A stretch of DNA of 64,000 bases, taken from assembly GCA_047921395.1 (NCBI GenBank), contig JBLRWH010000003.1:1-64000 (forward strand), given 5' to 3'. Under the pieces are notes generated by a model. The model made no database searches. It was not told where the DNA came from and worked only from the letters and a program-made list of their open reading frames with translations. This document shows positions 48,991 through 56,855 of the stretch, one piece after another (within the stretch, counting starts at the first letter, position 1; every line of letters begins with the position of its first letter). Source of the DNA: XN24 sp047921395 (GTDB lineage: Bacteria > Pseudomonadota > Gammaproteobacteria > Steroidobacterales > XN24). A program made the position numbers and the translations under genes.

Positions 48991-49687
48991 ATCCACGCCT
49001 GAGCTCGGTGAGCGCAGCCCGTATGTCTTCGCACAGGGGCGCCAGCAGGCGCGGAAACAGCGCCTGGTTGAGTTCCAGCTCGACGCCGGCGTAGCGCGGG
49101 CCGAAGCGCCGGCGCAGCGCGCTGGTGTGGCCGTCGGCGACCCCCCGGTAGGGATAGTTCATGCGCACGCGCCAGCCCCGTCCGGCCAGGCGCGCGGCGA
49201 GGCCGGCGCAAAGCTCGCGCTCGGCCGGGCGCGACGGATCGTACAGCAGGCCGATATCGGCGTTGCGGATCTGGCCGTGCAGCACCGGCGTGAAGCTGTG
49301 CACGGAAAAATGTTGCACGCGGAGCCCGGCGTCGAGCCAGCCGGCGATGGTCCCGGCGACCGCGTCGCGCCAGGGGCGCCACCCCCGCGCCACGATGTCG
49401 GCCCGCGCTGCTCGCGACAGCGGGCGCGTGAATTCCGAGAACACGCGCGGATGGTGGAGGGATCGATTCGCATCGATCAGCAGGCGCGTGGTCGTGACCG
49501 AAAAGGTCGCGTCGCCCAGGCCGGACGAGACGGTGTCGAACACCTCAAGCGCGCCGGGGTCCCAGCCGCGATGCGAGCGCAGCACCTCGTCCGCGCCGTG
49601 GAACAGTGCGGCATGGTCGGCGGGGACCCCGTATCCGCCATGCTCGCAGGTGAACAGCCAGCGCGCCCCGGCGCCCTGGCCACGCAT
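48989..49687 (-). CDS. N-formylglutamate amidohydrolase family protein
   Basis: 232 aa from the ATG at 49687, which overlaps the preceding stop by one base (TGATG). The open frame upstream is a shadow of the GCS2-type gene. Family features include WLFTCEHGGYGVPAD (zinc-site region, about 11-25), HRGWDPGALEVF, VTTTRLLIDANRSLHHPRVFSE and FSVHSFTP, with the conserved His/Glu residues. Such enzymes hydrolyse N-acyl-amino acids, the classical member acting on N-formyl-L-glutamate in histidine breakdown. There is no hut gene nearby. The context, last in a coupled run with two amide ligases and a peptidase, suggests it trims or releases a Glu- or peptide-derived amide made by that cluster. Confidence 0.85.
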   Translation of the reverse strand: MRGQGAGARWLFTCEHGGYGVPADHAALFHGADEVLRSHRGWDPGALEVFDTVSSGLGDATFSVTTTRLLIDANRSLHHPRVFSEFTRPLSRAARADIVARGWRPWRDAVAGTIAGWLDAGLRVQHFSVHSFTPVLHGQIRNADIGLLYDPSRPAERELCAGLAARLAGRGWRVRMNYPYRGVADGHTSALRRRFGPRYAGVELELNQALFPRLLAPLCEDIRAALTELRRG

Positions 49688-50922
49688 CAGGGAAACATCC
49701 GGTTGTCTGCCAGGCAACGGGCGAGCTCGCCACACGTTCCTGCCAGCGCATCGCGATCCGGCGCCACGCCCAGGACCCGCAGCATCCGGCGGGCGAGCGG
49801 TCCCTCGGCGAGGATCCGGTCCAGGCTGGCATGAGCCGCCGCGTCGAAGTCCTGGTGCGCAGCCTCGCAGAGTTCTCGCCAGGCCGCGCCCGCCGTCATG
49901 CCGCGGCCACGGAGGCCGAGCATCCGCAGGTAGTCGGCGTCGCGGAGCGGCGCCTGGTCGCCGTCCTTCACGACGTCCAGGAAGATGTCTGCCAGCAGGT
50001 CCTCCGGCCACTGCTGTTGCACTCGCCAGGACACGTCCTGCTCGGCCACGAGCCGGCGCAGCACCGCGACGATCGCGGCCACCACGCCGATATCCGCGTC
50101 CGGGCACTCCTGGATGTCGATGGTGCGGATCTCGATCGCGTTGCGGTCGAAGCGGGCGATCGCGCCGCGGGAGTTCAGGAACAGCGGGTCGAGCACGCCG
50201 TCGGGATCGTGTGGCGCGATGTCTCGGGCGATGCGCTCGAACAGGGTTTCATACTCGGCACGCGAGAACAGCCGCTCCGGGATGATCCTGCCGCTGAGCG
50301 ACGGGATGCGCGCCTGGTTGTGGCGATAGGTCTCGAGCCGGGCGTCGAGGTACCCCGTGAACCGGCCATCGAGGAAGGGCGAGCTGGCGGCCAGCGCCGG
50401 GATGATCGGCAGCACCAGGCGGATGGCGGCGTGCAGCCGGCCGAATTCCTCGTCGTCGGCGAAGGGCAGGTTCAGGTGGGTGCTCTGCAGGTTCGACCAG
50501 CCGTGGCCGCTGCAGCCGAAGATCCGGTCGTAGGTCGAATAGATCTCGCTGCCGCCGTGGTTCCAGATGCGGGTCTCGATGGCCGGGTCCATCAGCGGGT
50601 GGGCTCCTGTGCCGAGCAGCATCGCGTCGTGCTTCGCCAGCAGCCGGTTCGCCTCGAGGACGTCGGCGTGGAACGTTGCGCCGAGGCCGGCGAGATTCGC
50701 CGCGGGGCCGTTGGTCTTCAACTCGACCAGGTGGGCGACGATTTCGTTCGACCAGGCGATCGGGCCCCGCGCGACGTCCTCGACCCAGTCCACGCCGCCG
50801 TCGGCGTCCCGCAGCAGCAGGTCGGAGACCGGGCGCACGGCCAGCGACGCCCGGTCGACGATCATGAACTCCATCTCGATGCCGAAGGCCTCGAACAGGC
50901 CCCACGGGCGCGCCGGCGTCAC
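49687..50922 (-). CDS. GCS2-type carboxylate-amine ligase (glutamate-cysteine ligase fold)
   Basis: 411 aa with a GTG start at 50922 that overlaps the upstream stop as GTGA. It has the glutamine-synthetase-like GCS2 fold: FEAFGIEMEFMIVDRASLAV near the N-terminus (acidic metal ligands), VELKTNGPAANL, GTGAHPLMDPAIETRIW, GHGWSNLQSTHLNLPF, and the basic/acidic end FDRNAIEIRTIDIQECPDADIGVVAAIVAV. Members such as YbdK form amide bonds between a glutamate-like gamma-carboxylate and an amine with ATP. The partner genes (RimK-like ligase, C39-like peptidase, N-formylglutamate amidohydrolase-like enzyme) argue for a dedicated pathway rather than glutathione synthesis; no gshB is present. Confidence 0.88.
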   Translation of the reverse strand: MTPARPWGLFEAFGIEMEFMIVDRASLAVRPVSDLLLRDADGGVDWVEDVARGPIAWSNEIVAHLVELKTNGPAANLAGLGATFHADVLEANRLLAKHDAMLLGTGAHPLMDPAIETRIWNHGGSEIYSTYDRIFGCSGHGWSNLQSTHLNLPFADDEEFGRLHAAIRLVLPIIPALAASSPFLDGRFTGYLDARLETYRHNQARIPSLSGRIIPERLFSRAEYETLFERIARDIAPHDPDGVLDPLFLNSRGAIARFDRNAIEIRTIDIQECPDADIGVVAAIVAVLRRLVAEQDVSWRVQQQWPEDLLADIFLDVVKDGDQAPLRDADYLRMLGLRGRGMTAGAAWRELCEAAHQDFDAAAHASLDRILAEGPLARRMLRVLGVAPDRDALAGTCGELARCLADNRMFP

Positions 50923-52388
50923 TTGCGTTCGCCTTCGCGCCGCGCCTCCACCCGGCGGCGCAGCGTGCCGATGATCGCATCGTAGAGCGCCATGCCGAGC
51001 ACCTTGTCCTCGACGCCCGCCTCGATGCTGGGGTTGTCGTTGATTTCGATGACCACGGGCTTGCCGTCGATCTCCTTGATGTCCACGCCGTACAGGCCGT
51101 CGCCCATGAGCCTGGCGGCCTTGACCGCGGTCTGGACGACCGCGGGCGGCGCATCGGCCACGGCGAGCGTCTCGTAGTTGCCCCACACGTCCCGGCGCCG
51201 CCTGCTGGCCCAGTTGTAGATCTGCCAGTGGCCGCGCGCCATGAAGTACTTGCAGACGAACAGCGGCTCGCCTTCCAGCACGCCGACGCGCCAGTCGAAG
51301 TCGGTCGGGGCGTATTCCTGGCCGATGACGAGGTCCGAGGATTCCAGCATCTTGTCGGTCAGCTCCAGGTACTCCGCCTCGGTGTTCGCCTTGGCGACGC
51401 CCTGCGAGAACGACGAGTCCGGGATCTTGAGCACGCACGGCAGGCCGAGCCGTGCGAGGGCCTGCCGGCGCTGGCCGCGCTGGATGATCTCGGTGCGCGG
51501 GATCGGGATCTTCGCGCCCTTGAGGATCTCGGCGAGGTAGACCTTGTTCGCGCAGCGCAGGATCGAGTCCGGGTCGTCGATCACGGCGAGGCCCTCGGCC
51601 TGCGCGCGCCGCGAAAACCGCCAGGTATGGTGGTTGACCGCCGTCGTTTCGCGGATGAACAGCGCGTCGAACTCGGCGATGCGCGGGTAATCGTCGTGGC
51701 CGATGAACTCCACGCTGAAGCCCTGCCGGCGCGCCGCCTGCATGAAGCGATGCAGCGCCTGCTTGTCGGACGGCGCCTCGCTCTCCGCCGGGTTGACGAG
51801 GATGGCGAGGTCGAAGCGCGAACGGTCGCTGCGCTCGGGCTGGTAGCGCTTGCGGGCGAAGAACCGCCGCGCGGCATCGTGCATGAACTCGAGGTGCTGC
51901 TCCGGGATCTCGTCCATCGGCAGTGCGCGGATGCCGCGCAGGCTCCACTTCTGTCCGCGGCCGAACTTGGCGCGCAGGAACGGGACCGGGAACAGGCGGA
52001 ACAGCGCACGGGCGAGCGCCTGGTGCTGCGCGGCGACGTTTTCGCCGAAATAGATCGACAGCACGAAATCGTCCGACTTCAGCCGGGCCAGGCTCTTCTG
52101 GATGAGGTCTTCCACGTCGGTCGGGATGAATCGCACGAAGCCCGGGGCGTTGAGGTCCTGGATGGTGCGCACATCCGGGATGACCCGGTGACCGCGCGCC
52201 TCGGCGAGCAGCGAGACATAGTACCCACGCGTCTGGTAGCCGTAGGAACGCGCGAGGTTGAACACCCGGATGCCGCGCGTGGGCCACGGCTCCGCCGGGC
52301 TGAGGTACTCGCTCACGGAGACGACAGCGCCGTCATGGCCGCCGAGCGTCCAGGCCCCAGGATCATCCACGACGATCAGGCGCCTCAT
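50919..52388 (-). CDS. RimK-like ATP-grasp ligase with N-terminal RLAN-type domain
   Basis: 489 aa. The N-terminal about 190 residues resemble the domain that precedes RimK-like ATP-grasp modules in amidoligase clusters (RGIRVFNLARSYGYQTRGYYVSLLAEARGHRVIPD, KFGRGQKWSLRGIRALPMDE). The ATP-grasp part (about 230-480) has AEFDALFIRETTAVNHHTWRF, CANKVYLAEILKGAKIPIPRT, PCVLKIPDSSFSQGVAKA, and the metal-binding end VVIEINDNPSIEAGVEDKVLG. It should ligate an amino acid or amine onto a carboxylate of a protein or peptide. Shine-Dalgarno GGAGA lies in the end of the C39-like gene, which it overlaps by 4 bp (ATGA). Confidence 0.9.
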   Translation of the reverse strand: MRRLIVVDDPGAWTLGGHDGAVVSVSEYLSPAEPWPTRGIRVFNLARSYGYQTRGYYVSLLAEARGHRVIPDVRTIQDLNAPGFVRFIPTDVEDLIQKSLARLKSDDFVLSIYFGENVAAQHQALARALFRLFPVPFLRAKFGRGQKWSLRGIRALPMDEIPEQHLEFMHDAARRFFARKRYQPERSDRSRFDLAILVNPAESEAPSDKQALHRFMQAARRQGFSVEFIGHDDYPRIAEFDALFIRETTAVNHHTWRFSRRAQAEGLAVIDDPDSILRCANKVYLAEILKGAKIPIPRTEIIQRGQRRQALARLGLPCVLKIPDSSFSQGVAKANTEAEYLELTDKMLESSDLVIGQEYAPTDFDWRVGVLEGEPLFVCKYFMARGHWQIYNWASRRRRDVWGNYETLAVADAPPAVVQTAVKAARLMGDGLYGVDIKEIDGKPVVIEINDNPSIEAGVEDKVLGMALYDAIIGTLRRRVEARREGERK

Positions 52389-53107
52389 GGCAATTCTCCA
52401 TCAGAGATCACGAGCAGGTTGGCATCGTAGGTCATGACGCCGAGCAAGATGGCGCGGATCAGGCGATCCACGCCGACGTCATAGTAGTGGCTGTCGTCGG
52501 CCAGCGGGTTGCCGATGAAGGGGTCCGCCACCCGCACCTGCCCGCCCTCCTGGCCGCAGAGCACGACGAAGTGCCCGGTGGGCTCGCCGCGCAGGTCGTC
52601 GTAGACGGCGCGGTTGTTACGGTTCGTGTATTCGCGCCGGCTGTCGTAGAGGTAGGTGGCGGAGAGCCCCGTCAACACCGGCAGCCCCGCGTCGAAGGGT
52701 ACGTCAAGCAGCTCCGGCGTCAGGTCGTCGAATGCGATCTCGCCGCCGAGCTCGAGGAAACGGATGTAGGCGCGGCTCGCCAGCTCGAACCTCTTGCCCT
52801 GCTTGAACTCGAGCTGTGCAGTGAGCTTTGCGGCCAGCTCTGCCGGTTCGGCGCCGCGCCAGGACGGGTCGAAGATCTTCAGGTGGTAGCTGTAGACCCG
52901 CGCCTTCAGGCCGAGCTTCAGCGCATGGTTGCCGAGGTAGACGGCGAGAGTGCCGCCGTCCGGCAGCCCGCGTACCTCGGAGATGATCCGCGCGAGATCC
53001 ATGCGGTGCCCGAGGTGCCGGTAGACGGCCTGCAGGCAGGTCGGCCCGCAGGTGACGTCATCCGGCTGCGGCTGCATGCGGATGTCGATAAAGGGGCTGG
53101 GGTTCAA
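52385..53107 (-). CDS. C39-like (papain-fold) cysteine peptidase of the amidoligase cluster
   Basis: 240 aa with a TTG start at 53107 behind GAAGG. An ATG at 53077 (MQPQPDDVTCG) is possible but has no site. The active Cys20 lies in DDVTCGPTCLQAVYRHLG, the His in PTGHFVVLCGQE (about 178) and the Asp in RVADPFIGNPL (about 192), in the order of C39-type double-glycine peptidases. No transmembrane or ABC module is attached, so it is a stand-alone cytosolic enzyme. It is the first gene of the four-gene operon and may cleave a leader or an amide made by the two downstream ligases. Confidence 0.82.
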   Translation of the reverse strand: MNPSPFIDIRMQPQPDDVTCGPTCLQAVYRHLGHRMDLARIISEVRGLPDGGTLAVYLGNHALKLGLKARVYSYHLKIFDPSWRGAEPAELAAKLTAQLEFKQGKRFELASRAYIRFLELGGEIAFDDLTPELLDVPFDAGLPVLTGLSATYLYDSRREYTNRNNRAVYDDLRGEPTGHFVVLCGQEGGQVRVADPFIGNPLADDSHYYDVGVDRLIRAILLGVMTYDANLLVISDGELP

Positions 53108-53218
53108 GGGATGCCTTCGTGGTGACCAGATGGGCCACTCTGGCGCCTTTTCGGGCCAAGGGTCAATGATGATCTGGCCCGCTGGCGGTCATGCTGCTCC
53201 AGCAGGCAGAATCCGGGC

Positions 53219-54241
53219 ATGACTCCGGAAACTTCCCGGCTGGCCGAGCGCTGGCCGCAGCTTGCGCCGCCGGCGCTCGGCATCGTCGCGCTGATGCTGT
53301 TTCTCGTGCTGGGGCGGCCGCCGAGCGATCTCTATGGCTGGCGCATGCTGTTCGAGATCGGTCACACGCTGCTGTTCGGCGTGACGGCGCTGCTGATGCT
53401 GCGGCTCGTCCAGCGACTGCGCAGCGACGCGCGCCTCGAGCGTGGCGACTTCGTCATCGCGCTGCTCGCGACGGTGGTGCTGAGCCTGGTCTCGGAGGTC
53501 GCACAGCTGGCCCAGCCCGGGCGCCACGCAAACGTCGACGACGCCCTCAGCAACCTGACGGGGGCCGTGTGCTTCATTGCCATCGCCGCGGCGCTGCGTC
53601 CCTCGCTCTGGGCCAGCCTGGGCAAGGATGGCCCGATCGCGGCGCGCCTGGTGCTGATCGGCGCGGTGCTGGCCCTCGGGCTGGCCGTCATGCCGCTTGC
53701 CGGCGTCGCCTGGAGCTACGGCATGCGCGCCGCGGCGTTTCCCGTCCTCGCCGACCTGACGATGCGCTGGCAGCGGCCCTTCCTCGGCGTGGGACGCTCC
53801 GAGCTGGCTGTCGTGCGGGCCCCGGCAGGGTGGGAAGGGCAGGCCGGCAACCGCGTCGCCCGGCTGACGTTCCTCGATGCGCCCTGGCCGGGCTTCACCG
53901 TGCGCGAGCCCTATCCCGACTGGTCGACCCATGAGGCGCTGCGCTTCCAGGTCTGGTCCGAGCTCGAGACCCCCGTGGAGATCGTCCTGCGGGTGGACGA
54001 CTCACGCCGCGACCGGCCGCATCGCGATCGCTTCAATGGCAGTTTCATCGTCACGCCGGGCCTCAACGACTTCACGATCGCGCTGGAGACCATCGCGCAT
54101 GGCCCACGCGACCGGGAAATGGACCTCGGCGACATCAGCCAGTTCATCCTGTTCAGCCGCCGCCCGGAGGAACCCTTCGAGCTGTACTTCAGCCGCTTCT
54201 GGCTCGAAGGCGACGACGCGAGGATTGCCGCCGCGCCTTGA
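53219..54241 (+). CDS. VanZ-like membrane protein with C-terminal beta domain (paralog 1)
   Basis: 340 aa. About four to five membrane helices (about 18-35, 45-65, 78-98, 105-122, 135-155) have the VanZ pattern (RMLFEIGHTLLFGVTALLMLRLVQRL, LSEVAQLAQPGRHANVDDALSNLTGAVC). A roughly 180-residue extracytoplasmic domain follows (WRPF-like QRPFLGVGRSELAVVRAPAGW, FTVREPYPDWSTHEALRFQVW, GLNDFTIALETI), with beta-sandwich character of carbohydrate-binding modules. The next gene encodes a same-length protein with the same domain order, so the two are tandem paralogs. The function is unknown, possibly envelope polysaccharide related. It is divergent from the amidoligase operon (111-bp spacer). Confidence 0.75.
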   Translation: MTPETSRLAERWPQLAPPALGIVALMLFLVLGRPPSDLYGWRMLFEIGHTLLFGVTALLMLRLVQRLRSDARLERGDFVIALLATVVLSLVSEVAQLAQPGRHANVDDALSNLTGAVCFIAIAAALRPSLWASLGKDGPIAARLVLIGAVLALGLAVMPLAGVAWSYGMRAAAFPVLADLTMRWQRPFLGVGRSELAVVRAPAGWEGQAGNRVARLTFLDAPWPGFTVREPYPDWSTHEALRFQVWSELETPVEIVLRVDDSRRDRPHRDRFNGSFIVTPGLNDFTIALETIAHGPRDREMDLGDISQFILFSRRPEEPFELYFSRFWLEGDDARIAAAP

Positions 54242-54294
54242 CGGGATTAGGGTAGGCCGCAGTCGCAGCATCGCGACCGCCGCCGAGGCCCGCA

Positions 54295-55317
54295 GTGAGC
54301 GAAAAAGACCCCGCCGAAATCCCCGATCGTGTGCCCGTTTCCGGTGCTCGCCGGGGCCCGGGTGCGCGCCTCATGGTGCTCTATGGCGCCATGGTGCTGT
54401 TCCTGCTGGCCGTGTTCGGCCTCGAGAAGCCGCGGGGCCTGCTGGAGCTGACCCTGCATGACCTCAGGGAGGTCTTCTTCTTCGGATTTGCCGGGCTCGT
54501 CATCCTCGAGCTGACGGCGCTCATCGGCCGGCGCTGGATCCGCAAGCGCTCGCTTTACTACGCGGTCGCCATGGTGGCGGTGCTGGCGCTGCTGTCCGGC
54601 TACGAAATGCTCGTCGAGAGCGACGCGGAGTTCCCATGGCGCTGGCTGCGCAGCCTGGTCGGCGCGGTCGGGTTCCTCGCGCTCAGCGCGGCGCTGGACC
54701 GGGGCCTGAAGCGCGAGCATGCCTGGCTGCGCGGCTGGCCGCGGCGCTCGCTGGCGATCGTGGCCACGCTGTTGATCGTCGTGGTGCTGCAGGCTCTGTT
54801 CCCGGTGTTTGTGTCCTATGCGGGCCGGGCCGGCGCGTTCCCCGTGGTCATCGACCTGGCCAGTTCCTGGCAGGAACCGTTCATCGAGGTGGAAGGCGCG
54901 GAGCTGTTCGTCGGCAAGGGCCCGGAGGAGTGGTCGCGGCGGGCAGGGCGGCGCGTCGCGGTCCTGTTGCTCGACGGCACGCCCGGCGCCGGCCTCACGG
55001 TGCACGAGCCGTTCAAGGACTGGAGCGGCGTGTCGATGCTGATGATCAACGTGTACTCCACGGCAGAGCGGCCGGTCCGGGTGATCTTGCGGCTCGAAGA
55101 CCGTCCCAGGCAACAGCCGCCAGAAAACCGCATCGATTACGCCCTGCGGGTCGTGCCGGGGGCCAACGACTTCTACATTCCGCTCGAGGCGCTGTCGGAG
55201 ACGCCTGCGGGCCGGGAATTCAAGCTGCACTCGATCCGCCGCATCGGCCTCTATCTCGATGAGCCGACGGACCCGCTGCGGATCTACGTGCACCGCATCC
55301 GCGTTTCCGAGACATGA
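54295..55317 (+). CDS. Membrane protein with C-terminal beta domain (paralog 2)
   Basis: 340 aa with a GTG start at 54295 behind GAGG. Membrane helices lie at about 26-45, 58-76, 86-104, 115-130 and 142-165. The extracytoplasmic part matches paralog 1 motif by motif: SSWQEPFIEVEGAELFVGKGPEEW, LTVHEPFKDWSGVSMLMINVY, VPGANDFYIPLEAL and a final FKLHSIRRIGLYLDEPTDPLRIYVHRIRV. Its N-terminal helices are less VanZ-like, without the NVDD..NLTG stretch of paralog 1. It lies 53 bp after paralog 1 and overlaps rlmJ by 4 bp (ATGA), so all three are probably one transcript. Confidence 0.72.
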   Translation: MSEKDPAEIPDRVPVSGARRGPGARLMVLYGAMVLFLLAVFGLEKPRGLLELTLHDLREVFFFGFAGLVILELTALIGRRWIRKRSLYYAVAMVAVLALLSGYEMLVESDAEFPWRWLRSLVGAVGFLALSAALDRGLKREHAWLRGWPRRSLAIVATLLIVVVLQALFPVFVSYAGRAGAFPVVIDLASSWQEPFIEVEGAELFVGKGPEEWSRRAGRRVAVLLLDGTPGAGLTVHEPFKDWSGVSMLMINVYSTAERPVRVILRLEDRPRQQPPENRIDYALRVVPGANDFYIPLEALSETPAGREFKLHSIRRIGLYLDEPTDPLRIYVHRIRVSET

Positions 55318-56165
55318 ACTACCGGCACGCCTACCATGCCGGGAACTTCGCCGATGTCCTGAAACATGCCGTGACGGTCGCCGTGCTCGCGCGCATGCAG
55401 GAACGGCCCAAGCCGCTCTGTTACGTGGAAAGCCACGCCGGCGCCGGCCTCTACCGCCTGGACGCGCCCGAGGCGCTGCGTTCCAAGGAAGCCCAGACGG
55501 GCATCGTGCGGCTGAAGGGCATGGCGCCTCGCAGCGCCGCGCTCGGCGCGTACCTCCGGATCGTGGCCGCGCTGCCGGAGAACGCCGAGGGGTTGCGGGC
55601 CTATCCGGGATCTCCCCTGATCGCCGCCAGCCTGCTCCGGGAGGAGGATCGCCTGGTGCTGGTCGAGGCGGTACCGGACGAGGCCGCTGCGCTGCGCCAG
55701 CTGTTCCGGCGGGATGCGCGCGTGGCGGTGCACTGCCGCGACGGCTGGGAGGCGCTGGGCGGGCTGCTGCCGCCGGCGCCCCGCCGCGGCCTGTTGCTCG
55801 TGGATCCGCCCTACGAGGCGCCCGACGACCTGCGTCGCGTGGTGGAAGGGCTCGCCCTCGCCAGGCGTCGCTGGCCGGTGGGCGTGCTGGCTGCCTGGTA
55901 CCCGATCAAGGACCGTCGCGTGCTGCGCCCGTTCTACCGCGAGCTGGGTGCCACAGGGCTGGGCAGCCTGCTGCGGGTCGAGCTCTCGGTACGGCCTGAC
56001 GACAATCCGGCGGGGCTCAATGGCAGCGGCATCGTCATCGCCGCCCCGCCCTGGGGCCTCGAAGAGGACCTGCGCCAATTGCTCGCGGAGCTGGTCCGGC
56101 CGCTGCAGCAGGCGGATGCCCCGCCGCCGCGGGTCGACTGGCTGGTGCAGCCGGGTTCGGCCTGA
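55314..56165 (+). CDS. rlmJ: 23S rRNA (adenine(2030)-N6)-methyltransferase RlmJ
   Basis: 283 aa. The start MNYRHAYHAGNFADVLKHAV is the strongly conserved N-terminus of RlmJ. SAM-binding and catalytic features are CYVESHAGAGLYRL (about 35-48) and the N6-adenine methyltransferase tetrad in LLLVDPPYEAPDDL (DPPY, about 163). It modifies A2030 of 23S rRNA. Its coupling by 4-bp overlap to a membrane paralog gene is probably positional rather than functional. Confidence 0.96.
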   Translation: MNYRHAYHAGNFADVLKHAVTVAVLARMQERPKPLCYVESHAGAGLYRLDAPEALRSKEAQTGIVRLKGMAPRSAALGAYLRIVAALPENAEGLRAYPGSPLIAASLLREEDRLVLVEAVPDEAAALRQLFRRDARVAVHCRDGWEALGGLLPPAPRRGLLLVDPPYEAPDDLRRVVEGLALARRRWPVGVLAAWYPIKDRRVLRPFYRELGATGLGSLLRVELSVRPDDNPAGLNGSGIVIAAPPWGLEEDLRQLLAELVRPLQQADAPPPRVDWLVQPGSA

Positions 56166-56242
56166 CCCCCGGCCGGCCGCACCGCCGATGATGCGGCGTT
56201 ATCGAGAACTCCATCACGCCGGGAGCCGGTCATCACTGCTAG

Positions 56243-56259
56243 CCTCCGCTTCACGGAGG
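56243..56259 (+). promoter_or_regulatory. Hairpin that buries the Shine-Dalgarno of the phosphatase gene
   Basis: CCTCCG (56243-56248) can pair with CGGAGG (56254-56259) around CTTCA. The GGAGG is the ribosome binding site of the ATG at 56268, eight bases on. If the transcript starts upstream of 56243, this stem would restrict translation and could act as a thermometer-like or protein-controlled switch. Confidence 0.5.
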
Positions 56260-56267
56260 ACCGGAAC

Positions 56268-56831
56268 ATGGCTGATTTCAAACCGATCACCGAGAGCTAC
56301 TGGGTAGAGTCGGGCCGACTGCTGGCGGGCGAGCATCCGGGACACTGGGACGAGAGCATCATGCGCCGCCGGATCTCCGGGCTGCTCGACGCAGGCATCA
56401 CGCTCTTCATCGACCTCAGCTCACCGGACGATGGCGCTCGTCCCTACAAGGCGCTGCTCGAGAAGGTCTCGCGGAAACGTGGCATCTACACCGAGTACTT
56501 GTCGGTGCCGCTGCCCGAGGAGGCTGTCCCGGATCACGTGGAAGACATGGTCTATGCGCTGAGCGAGATCCAGTTCGCGCTGGAGTCCGGGCTCCGCGTC
56601 TACGTGCATTGCACCGATGGGGTGGGCCGGACCGGGATGGTCACCGGCTGCTGGCTCGTGGAGCGGGGCTTCGATCCGGAGGATGCGCTGGACGAGCTGG
56701 CGCGCCGCTTTGCCGCGATGAGCAAGGCGAAGTTCCACCATGGCACGCCGTCGAGCGCCCTGCAGGCGGAATGGGTCGAGAACTGGGAACCCATGCTCTC
56801 GATGCGCGAAGAGCGCAGCGAGGCCTCCTGA
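56268..56831 (+). CDS. Cys-based protein phosphatase, dual-specificity/PTP family
   Basis: 187 aa, soluble. The P-loop VHCTDGVGRTGMVTG (His-Cys-x5-Arg, Cys about 114) is complete, and a general acid could be Asp48 or Asp53 in LFIDLSSPDDGARPY. A substrate helix follows (CWLVERGFDPEDALDELARRF). The size and motif match small prokaryotic DSP-like phosphatases that act on phosphotyrosine, phosphoserine or phosphoinositides. No kinase gene is adjacent. The Shine-Dalgarno is embedded in a hairpin (separate entry). It converges on the NhaC gene with a 24-bp gap. Confidence 0.85.
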   Translation: MADFKPITESYWVESGRLLAGEHPGHWDESIMRRRISGLLDAGITLFIDLSSPDDGARPYKALLEKVSRKRGIYTEYLSVPLPEEAVPDHVEDMVYALSEIQFALESGLRVYVHCTDGVGRTGMVTGCWLVERGFDPEDALDELARRFAAMSKAKFHHGTPSSALQAEWVENWEPMLSMREERSEAS

Positions 56832-56855
56832 CGCCGCCGATCTCCCGCCGTGCGG

